Below are positions 58,190-64,000 of a stretch of 64,000 bases of DNA, piece after piece. The translations under genes were made by a program, and so were the position numbers. The stretch comes from Heterohyrax brucei (Eukaryota > Chordata > Mammalia > Hyracoidea > Procaviidae): the NCBI GenBank assembly GCA_028571685.1, contig CM053140.1, positions 21,309,501-21,373,500 on the forward strand. The letters are read 5' to 3'. The notes beneath the pieces were generated by a model that worked only from the letters and a program-made list of their open reading frames with translations, searched no databases and was not told where the DNA came from. Positions within the stretch are counted from its first letter, which is position 1; each line of letters opens with the position of its first letter.

Positions 58190-58697
58190 GATGGTTAAGG
58201 TTATGTGTCAACTTGACTGGACCATGATCCCCAGTGGTTTGGCAGTTACGATGTAGTTTGGCAGTCATATGATGTAATCAGCTGTATGATGAGATCTGAT
58301 ATAAGGTGATCAACTCTAAGGTGACGAGATCTGCTATGAGCAATCGGTTAGCGGAGAGAGTTTCTTTGTGGGTGTGGCCTGCATCCACTACAGGTGGGCT
58401 TCATGGAAAGGCTGGCTAGCTTTTGATTGCTGTGGGTCCTGCAGCTGGCTCCTGCTCACGTGATCTCTGCTTCTTGGGACCTGAGCTAGCAGCTTGCCTG
58501 CTGATCTTGGGTTCACCAAGCCCTGCAGCTACATAGCCTGGGAGAAGCCTCCAACCTGACCTATGAGTTTGGGATTTTCCAGCTTCTACAACCGTGTGAG
58601 CCATTTCCTTGATATGCACTTTTCTTAGTCTCTCTCTTTCTCTGTATGTATATATACGCTGCACTGGTTTTGCTTCTCTAGAGAATCTAGCCTAAGA
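58190..58697 (+). mobile_element. ERVL-type LTR (MLT2-like)
   Basis: It contains 'ttatgtgtcaacttgactgg' near the 5' end and 'ggttttgcttctctagagaa' with 'gcctaagaca' at the 3' end, the hallmarks of MLT2/ERVL LTRs. Target duplications are not clear, and no internal genes are seen. Confidence 0.65.
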
Positions 58698-58699
58698 CA

Positions 58700-59310
58700 A
58701 TTTTAGGGTGTTCCAGATAACACTGTTCCCCCATAAGCCATGTTGCACCCTCACATGGCAAAGTTGGGGCTGAGCAGCTGCCACTTAATTTTTAATCTAC
58801 AGTCTCAAGAATTGTCATGTTTAGTAGCTGGCCTTAATCATCTGAAGTGTTGGTGCAGATCCCAGTCTAAACTGTGCTTAAGATTCATACTCCCTCCCAG
58901 ACATAACCAGGATTAATCCCGTGACCAGCCTCCCAACCACTCTAACAAGCATACGTGCAGAGAGATGCTGAGTAGATTGACCATAGGGGGCACGTGCTCC
59001 CATGCTGCTCACTCTGGAAGTCAGCTCCTGCCTTTCCTTGCCTTACCTGTGGATGGGGCACAGGTCTAGGTGCCACCCCAGTGGAAGCACCACTTCTTGA
59101 ACCCCAGTCTGAGGATGCAAGAAGCAAGAACCTCAGGGAACCCATCACGGTGAGGGTAGCAGCAGCTACATAAGGTTTCCTGAGCTCCAGTGCCAGAGGA
59201 TCAAGAGGTGGCACCCAGCACCTAGGCTGGGCCATGGTGGTGCACAGGTTGTGGTGCTGTGACTGTTGTGTGGGAAGTGAACTTAATGCAATGACACCCT
59301 CCAACTACAT
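58700..59310. other. Spacer between two LTRs, unassigned
   Basis: Moderately GC-rich, with no gene or named repeat recognised. An open frame on the minus strand (58942-59304) lacks family features and is probably chance. Confidence 0.35.
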
Positions 59311-59317
59311 TACCAGG

Positions 59318-59747
59318 TATCATGGGCTGAACTGTGTCCCCCCAGAATGCGTGTGAATCCTAACTCCTATACCTGCGCATATAGTCCTATTTGGAAATAG
59401 AGTTTTCTATGTTATGTTAATGAGGCCACAATAAATCCAAAGGGTGACCTAAACCTAATCACTTCTGAATTATGGGAAGAGCAGCCTAAACACAGAGGCA
59501 AGCACAGAAGAGGATGGGAGACAAAACAAGTATCAGGTGAAGATAATCAAAGACTCAGGAATACCGGGCAACACGTACTAAAAGAGAGAAGTCTCTTTCC
59601 CCAGAGCTGACAGACAGCAAGCCTTCTCCTAGAGCTGCTGCCCTGAATTTAGGCTTATAGCCTCCTAAAGTGTGAGAGAATACATTTATTCTTTAAGGCT
59701 ACCCACTTGTGGGATTTGTGTTGCAGCAGCACTAGGAGACTAAGACA
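59318..59747 (+). mobile_element. MaLR-type solo LTR, shorter and older subtype
   Basis: A 430-bp LTR (tatcatgggctg ... agactaagaca) with perfect duplication CCAGG (59313-59317 and 59748-59752). Its body ('aacacagaggcaagcacag') differs from the 500-bp copies and is closer to general mammalian MLT1. Confidence 0.85.
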
Positions 59748-59754
59748 CCAGGGA

Positions 59755-60485
59755 AGCTAGCCCAGAGGTCAAAGAATGGGAGAGCTCACAGACCAAATTA
59801 AAATACCCAAATTACATGGCTCACCAACTAAATTTAAACACAGTGAGAAGGAAAGAGAAAAAGATGGTGGTAACTTACTGCCTTTAGAACAGGGTACAAG
59901 CGAGTGGAAGGATCCTACTACCTAAGCCCTGGGGTTCAGTGTTCACATGTCCTGTCTCTCACGGTGTCTGACTTAACAGCTTATGGTGTGATTATGAGGA
60001 CCAGAGCTGAGGTTGGAACAAGGTGGGAGCCCTCTATCAATGACATGTGCTTGCTCTGTTGGAGAGATGCAGGGGACAGTTATCTGATGAGCAGTCATGG
60101 GCTCTATTGGCACCTGTTGGGCAGAAGACATGTGAGGCCAAAGTGGGGGTCACCAATAGGTGGCTGAATTATGACTGCATGCATAGTGAGGGTTTCATAT
60201 GTCTTGTGCTTTTATACTGCATCATAAGCATCAGGTAGCTCTTCATCCTTCCATTTTGTATATAACTCACACATGCTCTATCTGCATCTTCACTTAACAT
60301 ATCTTATGAATTTTACCTGTATCTTATAAAGTACTTGATTACCAGCTGGCTATCTCTATTTACCTCATGATTTCTTCCATAGTATTTATTTTTTAATACT
60401 CTGAAACAATACAACAAACTGATATTACACTGCCTGGCAATGCCGACCCCCGTGTCTACTCTAAGTCAGTTCTCAAGTGTGATTT
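59755..60485. other. Spacer between two LTRs, no feature seen
   Basis: No exon, RNA gene or recognisable repeat. Short open frames around 59904-60238 overlap each other and have no domain features. Confidence 0.35.
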
Positions 60486-60492
60486 GGGGCAT

Positions 60493-60919
60493 TGTCATGG
60501 ATTGGGTTATGTCCCCCCAAAAATGTGTGTAGCAATTTGACTAGGCCATGATTCCTGGTATTGTGTGATGTTTCTGCACACTGTAAACCCTGCCTCTATT
60601 GATGCCAGTGAGGGAGGATGAGCAGCAGTTGTGTTGATGGGGAAGTAGTCAATGTATGAGACGGTATTTTCCCTTGAGACAATCTCTTAGGATATAATGG
60701 AAAGGGAAGCAAGCAAAGAGTTGAGGACTTCATACCACTGAGAAGCAGCGTTGGGAGCAAAGACCTTCCTCCACAGCCAGCTGACAAAGCTGTTCCCTGG
60801 AGCTGATGCCCTGAATTTGGACTCACAGCCTACTGGACTGTGACAAAGTAAATTTTTCTTTGTTAAAGCCACTTGCTTGTGGTATCCGTGCTACAGCAGC
60901 GTTAGCTGTCGGTAAGACA
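60493..60919 (+). mobile_element. MaLR-type solo LTR, internally shortened
   Basis: A 427-bp LTR (tgtcatggattg ... ggtaagaca) with perfect duplication GGCAT (60488-60492 and 60920-60924). Confidence 0.85.
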
Positions 60920-61824
60920 GGCATTAATCTTGCCTGCATATTCTCTTGGAGAGTCTCTGATGGTTTCTGTTTTTTGGAACTAAGAACCCTCTCGGATATG
61001 GAGAGCAGTTGCAGGTCACAGGCCCTCAAAGAAACGCTAATCTGGGATTGGTCAGCGGGTCTGGTTGCAGCTGAAGGTAGTGAAAATCCAGTTAGCATTA
61101 CTGGGTAGGGCACTGGTAGTGGTGACACAGTTAAATGACGACCTCCAATCATCTAGAACTGAAGTCTCCATTGAAAGCTTGAGGCAAGAGGCCGCTGGTA
61201 CTAAAGAGCAGGAGAGAATAAGGAATCTGAAGACTGTTGCGCTAGCTGGCTGCTTCCATATGTGACTGAGAGCTTAAAGACAAAGAACGGCAAGGTATAA
61301 GTTCTGAAATACTCTCTCAAGTCACTATCAGGGACTTTCTATTACTTTGCTAAATGAATCTCTTTTTCCTGGTAACCTCAAGGCTAAGACAATCCAATGT
61401 TAATCTCAAAATGTTATCTGGTGGATTTCAGAATTATAGCTTTTTATAAATCGACAGCCTTGGTAGAGTCCAAATTATGACAGCATTAGAATAAGATAGC
61501 ATCATTACCAGGTACATCTGTGGTGTGATTTTAGGGATTGTTCCTGGAAAGCCAGCCTAGTACAGGTTCCTCAAGCTGTTCTAAGCACTTCCCACTAAGA
61601 TTCCTTAATAAATCTCTTTCAGGTTGCAGACAGGGTGGACTTTGTTGTCTGCAACTAAGAACTCTGATCAATACAATAATTTGTTCCAGGAGTGACTGCG
61701 GGAAGCAGACCCTCAAGGGAATTGGAATCTGGACCTAGTTATTCAACTTGATTGGATTTAAATGCATCAAAGAGCTGGTTAGCAATAGAGGATAGGATAA
61801 TGGGAGCTTAAAGAAAGAAAGAAG

Positions 61825-61975
61825 CCCAGATGGTGCAGTGGTTAGTAGTTCAGCACCTAACTAAAAGGTCAGCAGTTTGAATCCACCAGCAGCGACTTGG
61901 AAACCCTGTGCGGCAGTGCTTCTGTTTTCTGTAGGGTCACCATGACTCAGAATCGGTTTGACAGCAACAAGTACC
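61825..61975 (+). mobile_element. AfroSINE
   Basis: 'gaagcccagatggtgcagtg' to 'cggtttgacagcaacaag'. Confidence 0.82.
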
Positions 61976-62464
61976 ATAAAAAAAAGAAAATAATCAATGT
62001 TATTAATTTTTGTTTTGGAAGAAGGGTACTAAGAATGCTGTGTTATTGTCTTAAAATATTCTCTAGGAACAAAAAGAGTTCTCAAGTACTTCCAATTTGT
62101 ATTATCAGAGTGATGGAATGAAAGAATTGCACTGAACAGTCTTAAGCAATTAAAATTATGGAAGACAAAATAAAAATTTAAGAGGATTAGACATAGAGTG
62201 GTGACAATCTCCAAGAAAGGGGAATCAAAAGACGAAGACCCTAAAATTCACCTAGGCAGTACACTAGCCCAGTAATGATAGTTTCAGAAAGAAAATTAAA
62301 GGAAGAGGGGAACCATAGAAAGGACATTATCCCCCCCCAAAAGTATTAAACAATTTTTCAGAGTTGGAAGGTTTTCAGATTAGAAAACACTTCTGCAATG
62401 TTGTATAATATTATATATTACATAATGTATAATATGTAGGTAGAGGATAAGCAAAACAGAGGGA

Positions 62465-62615
62465 GATATTCAGTGAAATGAAATGACACAGTGGCTGCAA
62501 CAATGGGCTCAAAGACAGCAATGATTGTGAGGATGGAGCAACCAGGCAATGCTTCGTTCCAGGGCACACAGGGTGGCTATGAGTTGGAACTGACTCGATG
62601 GTATCTAACGATCCA
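62465..62615 (+). mobile_element. RTE 3' tail
   Basis: 'cagtggctgcaacaatgggc', 'gattgtgaggatggagca' and 'actgactcgatggtatctaa' mark the RTE terminus in sense orientation. Confidence 0.72.
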
Positions 62616-62768
62616 GTAACAAATGAAGAATAATCTCCTAAATGATGTGCTGCCATTTGGGAAGGGGTTATTACCTACATTTGTAACTGTATCACTTATG
62701 TGGAGTCATCAACTGAAGCCTTATAAGCTTTTATTGAAAGAAAGAATACACAGACATGCTTCAATATA

Positions 62769-62941
62769 CAGTGAAACCTGTGTAACTTGGAAAGCAATGG
62801 GACTGCCTTGTTTTTAAGGGTCTCGAAAGTTTTCAGCATGTGACAGCATGTAGTCTTACCACTTTTCTATCCCTCTCTATTAGTGGAAAGTATCTGAGGT
62901 TTCTCACCTTCCACAACTTCCGATTTTCACAGGTTTCACTG
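62769..62941. mobile_element. 173-bp TIR element (Tigger/pogo-like MITE)
   Basis: It starts cagtgaaacctgtg and ends cacaggtttcactg, a 14-bp perfect inverted repeat that continues imperfectly inward. TA lies on both sides (62767-62768 and 62942-62943). No coding sequence. The family assignment is from the TIR style only. Confidence 0.75.
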
Positions 62942-63279
62942 TACAAATTATATATATAAAGGAACTTGTTACGGTGGTTGTTTCTGGGGAGGAAAACAGC
63001 GATGGAACTGAGACTCCCACGTTAACCTTTCTTATGCTCAGATTATTACCTGCATAGTGTTATAAACACAACGTAAAAGGGGTAAATAGAGCCAGACCTA
63101 TTATCTTAGGTGGAGTCTCAGGGCTATTTTTGGGGAGTGAGGAGCGTTGCCAAGAAACACAACCCACAATCTTATTTTTAGAAGACATAGACACCAAAAA
63201 CAAAATCCTAAGTACGCGTTTGTTTTTGCAGGGAATTGGCTTAAGCACATGCTGGCAAGGGGACAGAAGTTAACACTGA

Positions 63280-63999
63280 GAGAACCGAGAAGGCACCGGC
63301 GAGGATTCCCTATCTCCCCGCCCCCAGGCTCAGGCCCCGCCCCAGGCTCAGGCCCCGCCCCTAGGGCTGAATCTTCCAGACCTGGTCCAACGCTACCCAG
63401 GGTTTAACTTCATCCCTCAGGAAAGGAAACTAGACTTTCTCCGCTGTGTGGATGAAGACTCGGCCCCTCCCTTTGAGGACTACCCCATGGCAGTCTCCAC
63501 CACCACCTCAGGCCCCTCCCGGCCAAGAAGCTGAGCCCCCGCCACCGGGGGAGGACAAGGGCACCAGCCCACGTGGGCCAGCTTCCTCCCCTCGGTTGTC
63601 ACAGGCCCAGAGGGGAGCGCCGACCTGTAGCCAGTCGCCCACGCTGTGTCCCTTGCCCTCGGGTATCTCCGATCCTGGCCAACAGGACTGTGATGCTTTC
63701 AAAAGGGAAACCATGGGAATACGGTCCAAGTCTGTTGCATGGATCATTCGGAAAACTTGGTATAAAGCGCACTGGGAGCAAATCCAGTGTGGAAGGGAGA
63801 GAACAATGAAACTGCAAACATTGTCAAGCCTAGTCTAGGACTCCGGGCTCCCCAAAGCACAAAAACCTCCCCTAAGGTCAGGCATGTGGTGAACTGGCCC
63901 ATTCCCTTCGGTTCCTCCCCATCTGTGGTATCTGTAGGGAAATTGCAGCAAGAGGACCTTCCTTATCTTACCTCCCTTAGCAAGATGACATTTTATTAG
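63280..63999. other. GC- and CpG-rich segment, unidentified
   Basis: Roughly 25 CpGs in 63280-63700, against a CpG-poor background. It includes several Sp1-type 'ccccgccc' motifs and two copies of an 18-bp unit (ccaggctcaggccccgcc) around 63322-63360. No frame is open across the whole segment. Pieces such as DLVQRYPGFNFIPQERK (63381 onwards) and, later, VNWPIPFGSSPSV and DLPYLTSLS look protein-like but lie in different frames. I do not recognise them. It may be a CpG-island promoter with first exon of a plus-strand gene to the right, or a decayed retrocopy. It is cut by the window end. Confidence 0.4.
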
Positions 64000-64000
64000 T

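Noticed and set aside
58942-59304. 120-codon minus-strand frame between LTRs
   Set aside because: No domain, signal peptide or splice context is visible. The composition is consistent with chance.
1-64000. CRISPR arrays, operons, phage or bacterial defence genes
   Set aside because: The repeats here are dispersed SINE, LINE, LTR and DNA-transposon copies of mammalian type. No regularly spaced direct repeats or prokaryotic gene organisation are present.

Overview
This window is mammalian nuclear DNA, almost certainly from an afrotherian and most likely an elephant or close relative. The evidence is the dominant interspersed repeat: about 45 copies or fragments of a tRNA-derived SINE of AfroSINE type. 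Its head reads like 'ggtggcatagtggttaag', its body like 'ctgctaaccaaaaggtc', and its tail 'gactcgatggcaatgggt' is shared with an RTE-clade LINE also present here. Older pan-mammalian repeats (MIR, L2, MER5A, L1M) and MaLR-type LTRs fill much of the rest. There is no bacterial, plasmid or phage content. Most open reading frames in the window are chance frames inside repeats.

The one intact gene lies on the minus strand. Nine exons from 38641 down to 1370 join, all with GT/AG borders and matching phases, into a 355-codon open frame. The encoded order is signal peptide, EGF1, calcium-binding EGF2, short Thr/Lys/Pro-rich stalk, GAIN domain and GPS motif. This is the extracellular half of a group VIII adhesion GPCR, best matched to ADGRE3 (EMR3). 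The seven-transmembrane exons must lie left of base 1. Exons 1 and 5 (25 and 44 coding bases) were found by splice signals and phase. The GPS carries an unusual change: the last of the four expected cysteines is Ala, next to the His-Leu/Ser cleavage site.

Region by region: 1-38.7 kb is the ADGRE3 gene, whose introns hold SINEs, RTE 3' ends, L1 fragments, MER5A, MIR, L2, MaLR LTRs and an unusual palindromic mariner derivative (22887-23447). From 38.7 to 41.4 kb is upstream flank with a GRT-rich simple region and MIR/L2 relics. From 41476 to 43306 is an intronless, frameshifted retrocopy of MAP9 on the plus strand. From 43.9 to 57.4 kb is L1-rich and contains a near full-length but dead L1 (47237-54335). 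From 57.8 to 63 kb is a mixture of ERVL-type LTRs, SINEs and a 173-bp TIR element. The last 0.7 kb is GC- and CpG-rich and may be a promoter or first exon of the next gene, or a degenerate retrocopy; I could not identify it.

I found no new enzymatic or defence system. The observations most worth checking are the GPS cysteine loss, the foldback mariner element, the local templated insertion at 26043-26148, and the MAP9 retrocopy with its possible long, insertion-split 3' UTR. Seven MaLR-type LTRs are also useful because six have perfect 5-bp target duplications that fix their ends to the base.
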